Shown here piece after piece: positions 40,927 to 52,235 of a stretch of 64,000 bases of DNA. Within the stretch, counting starts at the first letter, position 1. Every line of letters starts with the position of its first letter. The stretch is from the NCBI RefSeq assembly GCF_022601675.1, contig NZ_JAKVIL010000007.1, forward strand, positions 62,001 through 126,000, read 5' to 3'. A model generated the notes under the pieces. It was given only the letters and a program-made list of their open reading frames with translations. It ran no database searches and was not told the DNA's origin. The stretch comes from Ancylobacter gelatini. Its GTDB lineage: Bacteria > Pseudomonadota > Alphaproteobacteria > Rhizobiales > Xanthobacteraceae. The position numbers and the translations under genes are program-made.

Positions 40927-42165
40927 ATGGCCACTTTGATCGATACCGTCCCGGCCTCCGCCGACGGCGCACTCGGCGCCGTAGCGCATCCGGCTGTGGA
41001 GGACGCCCGCCGCTCGCTCGCCGGGCTCGACCGCGCCGGCCTCTCGCAGGCGCTGGCCGATATCGGCCTGCCCGAGCGCGAGCGGCGCATGCGCGTCTCC
41101 CAGCTCTGGCACTGGATCTATCTGCGCGGCGCCACCTCGTTCGACGAGATGACCAATGTCGGCAAGGGCCTGCGCGAGAAGTTGAGCGCGGCCTTCACGC
41201 TCGACCGTCCCGAGGTCGTGGTCGAGCAGGTGTCGAATGACGGCACCCGCAAATGGCTGCTGCGCTTGCCGCCCGACATCGCCGGCGACAAGCCGCACGA
41301 TGTCGAGATGGTCTACATTCCCGAGAGCGACCGCGGCACGCTGTGTGTCTCCTCGCAGGTCGGCTGCACGCTGAACTGCTCGTTCTGCCACACCGGTACG
41401 CAGCGGCTGGTGCGCAACCTGACCGCCGCCGAGATCGTGGCGCAGGTGATGGTCGCCCGCGACCGGCTCGGCGACTATCCCGGCCGCGACCGGGCCGTCG
41501 GCCCCGGCCTGCCGACCGAAGGCGACCGCCTCGTCACCAACATCGTGTTCATGGGCATGGGCGAGCCGCTCTACGCCTATGACTCGGTCGCGCTGGCGAT
41601 CGACATCCTGGCCGATGGCGAGGGCCTCGGCATTGGCAAGCGCCGCATCACCGTTTCCACCTCCGGCGTGGTGCCGGAGATCGAAAAACTCGGCCGCGAC
41701 GTCGGCCCGATGCTCGCTATCTCGCTGCACGCCGTACGCGACGAATTGCGCGACGTGCTGGTGCCGATCAACAAGAAGTACCCGCTGAAGGACCTGCTGG
41801 AGGCCTGCCGCACCTATCCGGCCGCCTCCAACGCCAAGCGCATCACCTTCGAATACGTCATGCTCAAGGGCGTGAACGACAGCCCGGCCGACGCCAAGGC
41901 GCTGGTGAAGCTGCTCGCCGGCATCCCGGCCAAGATCAACCTGATCCCGTTCAATCCGTGGCCCGGCACGAAATACGAGTGCTCGGACTGGGAGACCATC
42001 GAGACCTTCTCGGACATCGTGTTTCGTGCCGGCTATTCCAGCCCGGTGCGCACGCCGCGCGGGCGCGATATCCTCGCCGCTTGCGGCCAGCTCAAGAGCG
42101 AGACCGAGAAGCTCACGGCCCGCGAGCGTCTTGCCCTGCGCGCCATGGCGGCGGCGGCCGAGTAG
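40927..42165 (+). CDS. rlmN: 23S rRNA (A2503-C2) / tRNA (A37-C2) methyltransferase RlmN
   Basis: Radical-SAM enzyme that methylates A2503 of 23S rRNA and A37 of some tRNAs. The 412 residues include the cluster motif [33 protein letters not shown] and the C-terminal Cys in ILAACGQL that acts as the second catalytic cysteine. N-terminal 35 residues precede the usual family start ([18 protein letters not shown]). The ATG at 40927 is preceded by GCGAAC rather than a strong site. It is next to a VOC gene, a membrane protein and argG, a common Rhizobiales order. Confidence 0.96.
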   Translation: MATLIDTVPASADGALGAVAHPAVEDARRSLAGLDRAGLSQALADIGLPERERRMRVSQLWHWIYLRGATSFDEMTNVGKGLREKLSAAFTLDRPEVVVEQVSNDGTRKWLLRLPPDIAGDKPHDVEMVYIPESDRGTLCVSSQVGCTLNCSFCHTGTQRLVRNLTAAEIVAQVMVARDRLGDYPGRDRAVGPGLPTEGDRLVTNIVFMGMGEPLYAYDSVALAIDILADGEGLGIGKRRITVSTSGVVPEIEKLGRDVGPMLAISLHAVRDELRDVLVPINKKYPLKDLLEACRTYPAASNAKRITFEYVMLKGVNDSPADAKALVKLLAGIPAKINLIPFNPWPGTKYECSDWETIETFSDIVFRAGYSSPVRTPRGRDILAACGQLKSETEKLTARERLALRAMAAAAE

Positions 42166-42183
42166 CGGCGGCGCTTGGCGGAC

Positions 42184-42561
42184 ATGCTCGATCATATCGG
42201 CTTCCCGGTCGCGGATTTCGCCTGCTCGCGGGATTTCTACGCGCGGGCGCTGGCGCCGCTCGGCATCACCATCGTGATGGAGCTGAGCGAGGGCCGTAGC
42301 CGCGCCGGCTTCGGCACCGGGCGCAAGCCGTTTTTCTGGATCAATTCCGGCGGCCCGCTGCGCGGCGAGGGGTTGCATGTGTGCTTCGCGGCGCCGGACC
42401 GGGCGAGCGTCGATGCGTTTTACGCGGCGGCGATCGAGGCGGGCGGGCGGGACAACGGCCCGCCGGGACTGCGCCTGCATTACCATCCCAGCTATTACGC
42501 CGCCTTCGTACTCGATCCCGACGGGCATAATATCGAAGCCGTCTGCCACGCTCCCCAATAG
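42184..42561 (+). CDS. VOC family protein
   Basis: A 125-residue glyoxalase-fold protein: MLDHIGFPVADFACSRDFY at the start and YYAAFVLDPDGHNIEAVCH at the end, with paired His/Glu candidates for metal binding. I use ATG 42184; a TTG three codons earlier is possible. It is 18 bases after rlmN and 9 bases before the membrane protein gene, so probably co-transcribed. The substrate is unknown. Confidence 0.88.
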   Translation: MLDHIGFPVADFACSRDFYARALAPLGITIVMELSEGRSRAGFGTGRKPFFWINSGGPLRGEGLHVCFAAPDRASVDAFYAAAIEAGGRDNGPPGLRLHYHPSYYAAFVLDPDGHNIEAVCHAPQ

Positions 42562-42570
42562 GCCAGATCG

Positions 42571-43071
42571 ATGGAAAACCTGCTCCGCCTGCTGCTGCGC
42601 CTCGTCGTGGTGCCGCTCGGCATCATGGCCGGCATCTGCGCCACCATGGCGGTGATCATCTTCGGCTATTGGCGGATCGGCGACGTGCTCGCCGGCGCGG
42701 TGGATGTGCAGGCGACGGACCTGTTCGAGATGCTGGCGACCGGGACCTTCGTGCTGGCCGCCGTGGCGGTCACCATGTGGGCGGTCGCGCTGATCGGCAT
42801 ATTGTTCGCGGAAGTCTTCGCCATACGCTCCTGGATGTACTACGTCGCGAACGGCGCAATCTCGGCCTGGCTCGGGGCGGAAATCTTCGCGCCTTACGGC
42901 GACACGCCGGTGCCGTTCGACGGCAATCTCTATGTCATCGGCTCCGGCCTTGCCGGCGGCATGGCTTATTGGCTGGTCGCCGGCTGGAGCGCGGGGTTCT
43001 GGAAGCCGGTGGGGCGGGTGGCGGTCGCGCCGGCCATGCCCGCCGGCGCAGTGCCGCCTCCCGCTCCATGA
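42571..43071 (+). CDS. Multi-pass membrane protein of unknown function
   Basis: A 166-residue protein with four predicted membrane helices (about 5-28, 52-80, 88-108 and 122-142) and a short Ala/Pro tail. Not recognised by name; it seems to be one of the conserved hypothetical proteins found beside rlmN and argG in Rhizobiales. The segment WMYYVANGAISAWLGAEIF is the most distinctive part. ATG 42571 directly follows the VOC gene, suggesting an operon. Confidence 0.75.
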   Translation: MENLLRLLLRLVVVPLGIMAGICATMAVIIFGYWRIGDVLAGAVDVQATDLFEMLATGTFVLAAVAVTMWAVALIGILFAEVFAIRSWMYYVANGAISAWLGAEIFAPYGDTPVPFDGNLYVIGSGLAGGMAYWLVAGWSAGFWKPVGRVAVAPAMPAGAVPPPAP

Positions 43072-43124
43072 GCGCGCAGACCGCCAGACTGCTGATCCGC
43101 AGGTAAGCTCCGCGCAGACACGGC

Positions 43125-43152
43125 TTGCACGCGCGCGCTCCATGCCTATAGT
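43125..43152 (+). promoter_or_regulatory. Promoter of argG
   Basis: TTGCAC (43125-43130), a 16-base spacer and TATAGT (43147-43152), 48 bases before the argG ATG. Good match for a vegetative promoter. I see no clear arginine-repressor box. Confidence 0.65.
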
Positions 43153-43200
43153 CCGCGCGCCTTCCGGGCATTTGGCCCCTTCTCGTGCGGAATTCTTAAG

Positions 43201-44430
<1,230 letters not shown>

Positions 44431-44521
44431 ACGCGCCGGCCGAGATCGACCGACGAGGGCCGGGCGGGGAACCACTCCGGCCCTTCGTCGTTTGCGAGCC
44501 GGGTGCCAGATCGATCGGGCG

Positions 44522-45277
44522 TCAGATGGCCTGGCCGCCCGAGACTTCGATGCGCTGCGCGTTGACCCAGCGATGATCCGCCGACAGCAGGCTGGCGATC
44601 ATCGGCCCGATGTCGTCGGGCTCGCCGACGCGGCCGAGCGCGGTCATCTGCGCGAAGACCTTGTTGAGGTCCGGCGTGTCGCGCACCGCCCCGCCGAGAA
44701 AATCCGTCGCGATCGCGCCCGGCGCCACCGTGTTGACGGCGATGCCGCGCGCGCCGAGTTCCTTCGCCAGATAGAGGCTGAGCACCTCCACCGCGCCCTT
44801 CGCGGCCGCATAGGCGGCAAAGCCGGGATAGGAAACGCGCGTGAGCCCGGAGGACAGGTTCACGATGCGCCCGCCGTCGGCGAGCAAGGGCAGCAGAGCC
44901 TGGATGAGGAAGAACACGCCCTTGAAATGCACGTCGACCAGTCGGTCGAACTGCGCCTCCGTGGTCTCGGCGATCAGCGCGTGGTCGCCATGGCCGGCAT
45001 TGTTGACGAGGTGGTCAAAACTCTCCCGGTCCCATATCCGAGACAGCGCGGCGCTCAGCTCGCGGGTAAACGCTGGGAACTCGGCGAGCGTGCCGGTATC
45101 GAGCGGGAGCGCCACGGCCCTGCGGCCGAGCGCTTCGATTTCGGTCACCACGGCCTGCGCCTCCTCGGCGCGGCTGCGATAGGTGAGAACCACATCGCCA
45201 CCCTTGCGGGCGACGCTGAGCGCGGTGTTGCGGCCAAGGCCGCGGCTGCCACCGGTGATGAGGGTGATCGTGGACAT
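44522..45277 (-). CDS. SDR family oxidoreductase
   Basis: Short-chain dehydrogenase of 251 residues with TLITGGSRGLGRNTA, HLVNNAGHGD, the Ser in NLSSGLTRVSY and YAAAKGAVEVL as catalytic Tyr-Lys. Substrate unknown; similar proteins are annotated as 3-oxoacyl reductases or ketone reductases without proof. It is divergent from an AraC-type regulator (134 bases between starts), which by position is its probable activator. GGAGA precedes the ATG at 45277. Confidence 0.88.
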   Translation of the reverse strand: MSTITLITGGSRGLGRNTALSVARKGGDVVLTYRSRAEEAQAVVTEIEALGRRAVALPLDTGTLAEFPAFTRELSAALSRIWDRESFDHLVNNAGHGDHALIAETTEAQFDRLVDVHFKGVFFLIQALLPLLADGGRIVNLSSGLTRVSYPGFAAYAAAKGAVEVLSLYLAKELGARGIAVNTVAPGAIATDFLGGAVRDTPDLNKVFAQMTALGRVGEPDDIGPMIASLLSADHRWVNAQRIEVSGGQAI

Positions 45278-45333
45278 GTCCAGTCTCCTGTCAGTTGGGA
45301 TGACCGAGATATGCCGCGCGGCGCGAGCGCCGA

Positions 45334-45370
45334 CTTGCCGGAAGTCCGCGATTTCTTGCCTGATTCTCCG
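45334..45370 (+). promoter_or_regulatory. 21-bp-spaced direct repeats, AraC-type binding site
   Basis: cttgccggaagtccg (45334-45348) and cttgcctgattctccg (45355-45370) share cttgcc-k-ga and end in tccg. Their starts are 21 bases apart, the spacing of AraC half-sites. They lie between the divergent SDR and AraC genes. Confidence 0.5.
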
Positions 45371-45411
45371 AAGCGGCTTTTCAGCGGCATCGGCGGAGCT
45401 ATGATGGCTGA

Positions 45412-46314
45412 ATGAGCAGCCTGCTTGAGATAATGGACCGGCACGGCCGGATGCATGCCGATGCGGACGGGATCGCGACCACGCCGATCCCGGGCATCAT
45501 GTTCTTTCGTGTGCCCGCGCCGACGGGCAGCGTGCACGCCATCGCACGTCCGCTGGCTTGCCTTGTTGTCCAGGGTACCAAGCGGGTCACGATGGGAACC
45601 CGCGATTTCGACTTCGGGGCCGGGGATTCGCTACTCATCACCGCCGATGTGCCGATCGTCAGCCAGATCACCCAGGCCAGTCACGCCCGCCCCTATCTGT
45701 CGCTGGTGCTGGAACTGGATCTTGCAGTCATCGCCGAACTGGCCGCGGAGATGGGACCGGTCGCGGTCCGAGATGGCGCGCCGGTCCGGGTCGAACCGAC
45801 CGACGAGGACGTGGCAGCCGCGGCGCTGCGCCTCCTGCGGTTGCTCGATCGTCCCGCCGCGCTGCCGGTGCTTCAAACCCAGTTGTTGCGCGAAATGCAC
45901 TATTGGCTGCTCGCCGGCCGCCACGGCGCGGCGATCCGACGTCTAGGCTGGTCGGATAGCCATGCCGGGCGCATCGCCCGTGCGGTCGCACTCCTGCGGG
46001 CGGAGTTCGTCCACCCCCTGCGGGTAAGCCGACTGGCTGCTGAGGTCGGGATGAGCGTCTCGACCTTCCACCAGCATTTCCGGGCCGTCACCTCGCTGTC
46101 GCCACTCCAGTTCCAGAAGCAGCTCCGCCTGATCGAGGCCCGGCGCCAGATGGTCGAAGGGGCATCCGCCAGCGCGGCCGCCTTCGCCGTCGGCTATGAA
46201 AGCGTCCCGCAGTTCACGCGTGAATATGGCCGGCTGTTCGGTGTCCCGCCGGCCCGCGACGTCCGGGCGGCGCGAGAGCGGGCCGCCGAGGCGCGCCCGG
46301 CCCTCTCTGCCTGA
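45412..46314 (+). CDS. AraC family transcriptional regulator
   Basis: A 300-residue regulator. N-terminal cupin-like AraC_N domain (about 20-175; RPLACLVVQGTKRVTMG, GAGDSLLITADVPIVSQI) and C-terminal pair of helix-turn-helices (about 190-290; HPLRVSRLAAEVGMSVSTF, HQHFRAVTSLSPLQFQKQ, GYESVPQFTREYGRLFG). This N-terminal type is common in regulators of reductases and dehydrogenases, so control of the divergent SDR gene is likely. Effector unknown. It converges with the next gene, stops 12 bases apart. Confidence 0.92.
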   Translation: MSSLLEIMDRHGRMHADADGIATTPIPGIMFFRVPAPTGSVHAIARPLACLVVQGTKRVTMGTRDFDFGAGDSLLITADVPIVSQITQASHARPYLSLVLELDLAVIAELAAEMGPVAVRDGAPVRVEPTDEDVAAAALRLLRLLDRPAALPVLQTQLLREMHYWLLAGRHGAAIRRLGWSDSHAGRIARAVALLRAEFVHPLRVSRLAAEVGMSVSTFHQHFRAVTSLSPLQFQKQLRLIEARRQMVEGASASAAAFAVGYESVPQFTREYGRLFGVPPARDVRAARERAAEARPALSA

Positions 46315-46326
46315 CACGGCGGCGCG

Positions 46327-46830
46327 TCAGTCCAGCGGCACTTGGCGGTTCTCGCCGAGGTCGGTCGGCGAGCCCGAAAGCCGCGCGGCCATCATCTTGA
46401 ACAGGACGCCGATCGAGGTCGACGGACCGTCCCAATATTCCGCCCGCTCCGGAAGGAAGCGCACGACGCAGATATTCGGGTCGGTCTTGCCCTTCGGCCA
46501 GAACGCCTTGTTCATGTCGCTCCACAGTTCGTCGATCTTCGCGCGGTCGTTGGAGACCTCGGCCTGACCGGAGACCGAGAGGTAGGTGTTGTCGCCCGGC
46601 TTGGCGAAGGTTAGCGCCGCCTGGGGATCGTGGTTCAGTTCTTCGTCCTTATGGCCGCGCCGGTCCGACAGGAACCAGATGCAGCCTTCCTCGCGCGACG
46701 CGTGGGCGTCCATCGGGCGGCCGCGTAGGGTTTCGCCCGCGCGGGTGACCAGCATGCAGATGCGGATGTCCTCCATCATCTCCCAGGCGCGGTCGATGGC
46801 CTCTGCGGTAGTGCGCTCGTTCTCGTTCAT
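46327..46830 (-). CDS. Pyridoxamine 5'-phosphate oxidase-fold general stress protein
   Basis: A 167-residue split-barrel flavin-binding protein similar to general stress protein 26. Typical sequence: EDIRICMLVTRAGETLRGRP, CIWFLSDRRGHKDEEL, FAKPGDNTYLSVSGQAEV and DPNICVVRF. It probably binds FMN or F420-like flavin and acts in stress responses; catalysis is unproven. I start at ATG 46830, with AGGAGG upstream. The gene is divergent from the site-2 protease, and nothing else is in its transcription unit. Confidence 0.88.
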   Translation of the reverse strand: MNENERTTAEAIDRAWEMMEDIRICMLVTRAGETLRGRPMDAHASREEGCIWFLSDRRGHKDEELNHDPQAALTFAKPGDNTYLSVSGQAEVSNDRAKIDELWSDMNKAFWPKGKTDPNICVVRFLPERAEYWDGPSTSIGVLFKMMAARLSGSPTDLGENRQVPLD

Positions 46831-46985
46831 GTCGCTCGCCTCCTGACGATGATGTTCCGCTCGGCAGGGCAACCCGCGGGAGGGCCGGGGAGTTCCGTGC
46901 CAACCGGCAAACCGGGGTGCCGCGGCCCGTGTCGTCGGGCCAAGGCTGCGCTAAGGTGGGACGCCTGGCCGCGAAGGAGATTCCC

Positions 46986-48146
46986 ATGCCCTGGTCGCTC
47001 ACCGTCGGTTACGTCTACGGCACCGCGGTCCGCATCCACGTCACCTTCCTGCTGTTCCTGATCTGGATCTGGTTCGCCTATTACCAGCAGGGCGGGGTCG
47101 GCGCGGCCTGGGAGGGGGTGGCGTTTGTGGCGCTGCTCTTCGCCTGCGTGCTGCTGCACGAGTTCGGCCACATCTTCGCCGCCCGCCGTTACGGCGTGAA
47201 AACACCGGAAGTCACCCTGTGGCCGTTCGGCGGCATCGCGCGGCTGGAGCGCATCCCCGAGAAGCCTTCGGAGGAACTCGTGGTGGCGTTGGCCGGTCCG
47301 GCGGTAAATGTGGTGATCGCCGCCGTGCTGCTGCTGGTGCTTTACGCCCAGGGCGCGCATCTGGGAATGGAGCATATCGAGGAGATCGAGAACCCGCAGG
47401 CGAGCCTCCTCGCCAAGCTGGCGGCGGCCAACCTCTTCCTCGTGGTGTTCAATCTGTTGCCGGCCTTCCCGATGGATGGCGGGCGGGTGCTGCGCGCGGT
47501 GCTGGCGATGAACATGCCGCACGCCCAGGCGACCCAGCGCGCGGCCTCGATTGGTCAGGCCTTCGCCATTGGCCTTGGCCTGCTCGGCATTCTCGGCAAC
47601 CCGATGCTGATCATCATCGCGGTGTTCGTCTATCTCGCGGCCTCCGGCGAGGCAGGCAGCGTGCAGATGAAGCAGGCGGCGCAGGGCGTGCTGGTGCAGG
47701 ATGCCATGATCACCCATTTCGAAAGCCTTGGCCCGCAATCCACTGTCGGGGACGCCGCCGAGGCGCTGATCCGCACCACCCAGAAGGAATTCCCCGTTGT
47801 CGACGGCGCCGGTCATCTGCGCGGGGTGCTGACCCGCGACGCCATGATTCGCGCGCTGCAGGCCAGCGGGCCGGGCGCGTCCGTGCTGGAAGCGATGCAG
47901 GGCGATGTGCCGACCCTGCCGCTGCGCGCGCCACTGGATGCGGCGCTGAAGAAGCTCAGCGAAACCCGCGCTCCCGTTCTCGGCGCGCTCGATGGCGAGG
48001 GCCGGCTGGTCGGGCTGCTCTCCCCGGAGAATGTCGGTGAGATGATGATGCTGCGCGCCGCCCAGCCCGAGGCGCGGTTCGGGCCATGGGCGAAGCGGTC
48101 GGAACCTGCCGTCGGCCCTCGCAGCGGGCCGACCGGTCCACGCTGA
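46986..48146 (+). CDS. Site-2 protease family zinc metalloprotease with CBS pair
   Basis: A 386-residue intramembrane protease of the Rip3-like group: membrane helices in the first 240 residues with the zinc motif LLHEFGHIFAARRYG and the second ligand NLLPAFPMDGGRVLRA, followed by two CBS domains (about 245-360) that may sense adenine nucleotides. It cleaves membrane-bound substrates; none is identified here. I start at ATG 46986, with AAGGAGA upstream. The C-terminal 20 residues are basic and Pro/Gly-rich. Confidence 0.93.
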   Translation: MPWSLTVGYVYGTAVRIHVTFLLFLIWIWFAYYQQGGVGAAWEGVAFVALLFACVLLHEFGHIFAARRYGVKTPEVTLWPFGGIARLERIPEKPSEELVVALAGPAVNVVIAAVLLLVLYAQGAHLGMEHIEEIENPQASLLAKLAAANLFLVVFNLLPAFPMDGGRVLRAVLAMNMPHAQATQRAASIGQAFAIGLGLLGILGNPMLIIIAVFVYLAASGEAGSVQMKQAAQGVLVQDAMITHFESLGPQSTVGDAAEALIRTTQKEFPVVDGAGHLRGVLTRDAMIRALQASGPGASVLEAMQGDVPTLPLRAPLDAALKKLSETRAPVLGALDGEGRLVGLLSPENVGEMMMLRAAQPEARFGPWAKRSEPAVGPRSGPTGPR

Positions 48147-48152
48147 GCGCCG

Positions 48153-48428
<276 letters not shown>

Positions 48429-48653
48429 TCAACTCTCATACAACCATCAAAGCGCGGTACGGTTCACCCCGCCGGTGCGATTATGCCGGGCCTTCGCGAA
48501 AAATCGGCCGATGCCGGCCCGCCGCGTGGAACCTGAGGGTGTGCTGCGCATTTTTCCCATTCGCCATGCGTGGGCTACGCCCGTGAGGGCGGGTGCGCAT
48601 GGGCCATGCCGGCGCGCGAGTGATCGGCGCGCCCTCGTGCAAGGAGCAACGCC

Positions 48654-48923
48654 ATGATGGAACACACTACCGTGCCTGCTGCCACAAGAGGCGCCACCCC
48701 GCATTCGCCGGCCCGACTGCAATACTGGCCGCCCTCCCACGATGTCCACGCCCCCGACAACTGGCCGGACAGCCTCGAATTCGAGAGCGTGGAAGATGCG
48801 GTCGCCTTCGCCATGACGCAGGCTCCGGCGGGGCGCGAGGTTGCGTGGTTGCGGACGCCCGACGGCGAAATCCTGAGGGCGGCGCAGATCCGCCGGCTCT
48901 GGGAATTGCGCCGGGAAAGCTGA
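48654..48923 (+). CDS. Conserved hypothetical small protein
   Basis: An 89-residue soluble protein, not recognised by name. The middle SLEFESVEDAVAFAMTQAPA and the end EILRAAQIRRLWELRRES suggest a small alpha/beta fold. AAGGAG precedes the ATG at 48654 (a second ATG follows at once). Two-thirds of the sequence is well conserved-looking, with standard GC-rich codon use, so it is very likely coding. It lies upstream of typA in the same direction but typA seems to have its own promoter. Confidence 0.7.
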   Translation: MMEHTTVPAATRGATPHSPARLQYWPPSHDVHAPDNWPDSLEFESVEDAVAFAMTQAPAGREVAWLRTPDGEILRAAQIRRLWELRRES

Positions 48924-48960
48924 AAGCGCACGGCGAAATGGCTTTTGCGCGGTGTCGGCG

Positions 48961-48988
48961 TTGCCTTTGAAGGCTTTCTGAGTATAGT
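48961..48988 (+). promoter_or_regulatory. Promoter of typA
   Basis: TTGCCT (48961-48966), 16-base spacer, TATAGT (48983-48988). Predicted start about 48995, leaving a leader of about 55 bases that contains the hairpin at 49007-49037. Confidence 0.5.
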
Positions 48989-49006
48989 GCGCCGCAAAAT
49001 TCTGGT

Positions 49007-49037
49007 GCGGGTCCGAGGCCTTTCGGGCCCGCTTTTT
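49007..49037 (+). terminator. Terminator-like hairpin in the typA leader
   Basis: gcgggtcc (49007-49014) pairs with gggcccgc (49025-49032), one G.U, followed directly by ttttt (49033-49037), only 13 bases before the typA ATG. It may terminate the upstream gene's transcript or act as an attenuator of typA. Confidence 0.6.
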
Positions 49038-49050
49038 GGTGTTGATCCTT

Positions 49051-50877
<1,827 letters not shown>

Positions 50878-50991
50878 TCCCCCGGCCGAACGGCGTCGGC
50901 GTGGCATTGCGGCCACGCCTGCGCTGCGCTTGCGAAACGTGATCGAGGATTCCTCTTGATCCCGTCGTGCGGTTTTGCTCCCATCAGGGGC

Positions 50992-51501
50992 ATGAGCACG
51001 CTTCTTATCGAGACGCGCCGGGCTCGCCCGGCAGACGCAGTCGACGTCGCCGATATCCATGATACGGCATGGCGTGCGGCGTATCGTGGCCTTATTCCCG
51101 GCGCCGAGCTTGAGAAGATGATCCAGCGGCGCGGTCCGGGCTGGTGGGAGACGGCGCTCAAGCGCGGCTCGCGGGTTCTGGTGCTGACCTTCGGGGATTC
51201 CGTGGCCGGCTACGCCAATCTCGGTCGCAACCGCGCCAGGGGGCTGCCCTATGAGGGCGAGATCTACGAACTTTATCTGCGCCCGGAATATCAGGGTCTC
51301 GGCTTCGGTCGACGGCTGTTCGCCGATTCCCGCAAGGAACTGACCAATGCCGGCTTCGAGGGCGTGGCGGTGTGGGCGCTCGCGGCGAACGAGCAGGCGC
51401 TCGGCTTCTATCGCGCGCTCGGCGGCATGGGCGTCGCCCGCTCTTCGGAAACCTTCGGCGGCAGCACGCTGGAGAAACTGGCTTTCGGCTGGAGCGCCTG
51501 A
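50992..51501 (+). CDS. GNAT family N-acetyltransferase
   Basis: A 169-residue acetyl-CoA transferase: [20 protein letters not shown] at the start, YELYLRPEYQGLGFGRRLF for the acetyl-CoA loop, and NEQALGFYRALGG near the end. Substrate unknown. I start at ATG 50992 (AGGGG upstream). It is 115 bases after typA and converges with the DUF167 gene. Confidence 0.88.
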   Translation: MSTLLIETRRARPADAVDVADIHDTAWRAAYRGLIPGAELEKMIQRRGPGWWETALKRGSRVLVLTFGDSVAGYANLGRNRARGLPYEGEIYELYLRPEYQGLGFGRRLFADSRKELTNAGFEGVAVWALAANEQALGFYRALGGMGVARSSETFGGSTLEKLAFGWSA

Positions 51502-51510
51502 GGCGTAACC

Positions 51511-51819
51511 TCAGCCGCCCAGAGCCGCGAACCGTGTCGCCAGCGCGGCCGGATCTCCCTTGACCCGGAACGTCTTGAGCCGCGCCGTGACCCTGCTCAG
51601 CAACTCGACGCTCGACGGCGCGACGCCCGCCGCCTTGGCGATCAACCCTGCCAGCGCGGCATTGGCCTTGCCGTCCTCCGCCGCCACGCTCACCCGCGCC
51701 TTGAGGGCCTGGCATCCATCGGCAAGCTCGACCAGCCCGTCAATGGCGTCGCGCCCGCCGCGCGGCGTGGCCCGCACGGTCAGCACGAGGCCGTCCGGCG
51801 CGCGAGTCCAAGCCGGCAC
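51511..51819 (-). CDS. DUF167 (YggU) family protein
   Basis: A 102-residue protein with the YggU/DUF167 pattern: LTVRATPRGGRDAI, LKARVSVAAEDGKANAALAG and LLSRVTARLKTFRV. Unknown function, commonly paired with YggT as here. It starts at GTG 51819, six bases after the yggT stop, so the two are co-transcribed. Confidence 0.9.
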   Translation of the reverse strand: MPAWTRAPDGLVLTVRATPRGGRDAIDGLVELADGCQALKARVSVAAEDGKANAALAGLIAKAAGVAPSSVELLSRVTARLKTFRVKGDPAALATRFAALGG

Positions 51820-51824
51820 CCGGC

Positions 51825-52103
51825 TCAGGCCAGGATTTCAAAGACGAGGTTGCGGATGAAATACAGCCCGATGATCAGGATCACCGGCGAGACGTCGATG
51901 CCGCCGAGATTGGGCAGGATACGGCGAATCGGCGCCAGCACGGGCTCGGTGACGCGCCACAGGAACTCGCCGAGATTGCGCACGAACTGGTTGCTGGGAT
52001 TGACGACATTGAACGCCACCAGCCACGACAGGATGGCCGAGGCGATGAGAACCCAGACATAGAGCGTGATCAGCGTGTCGAACAACCAGAGAATGGAATA
52101 CAT
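51825..52103 (-). CDS. YggT family membrane protein
   Basis: A 92-residue protein with two membrane helices ([20 protein letters not shown] and [18 protein letters not shown]) around an amphipathic loop with [20 protein letters not shown], the YggT signature. The family has been linked to osmotic-shock resistance and to division in some bacteria. I start at ATG 52103. It is followed directly by the DUF167 gene, the usual partner. Confidence 0.92.
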   Translation of the reverse strand: MYSILWLFDTLITLYVWVLIASAILSWLVAFNVVNPSNQFVRNLGEFLWRVTEPVLAPIRRILPNLGGIDVSPVILIIGLYFIRNLVFEILA

Positions 52104-52235
52104 CGGGAGCCTCGACGGAAACCCCGGCACGATGCCGGCCTTGAAGGATGCTTAATGGCGCCGCTGCGTTGCGGCAACCCTGTTTCGCGCCGCCGGGCCG
52201 CGCCCGGCCGAAACCGGGCCGGCCGCCGCGATCCC

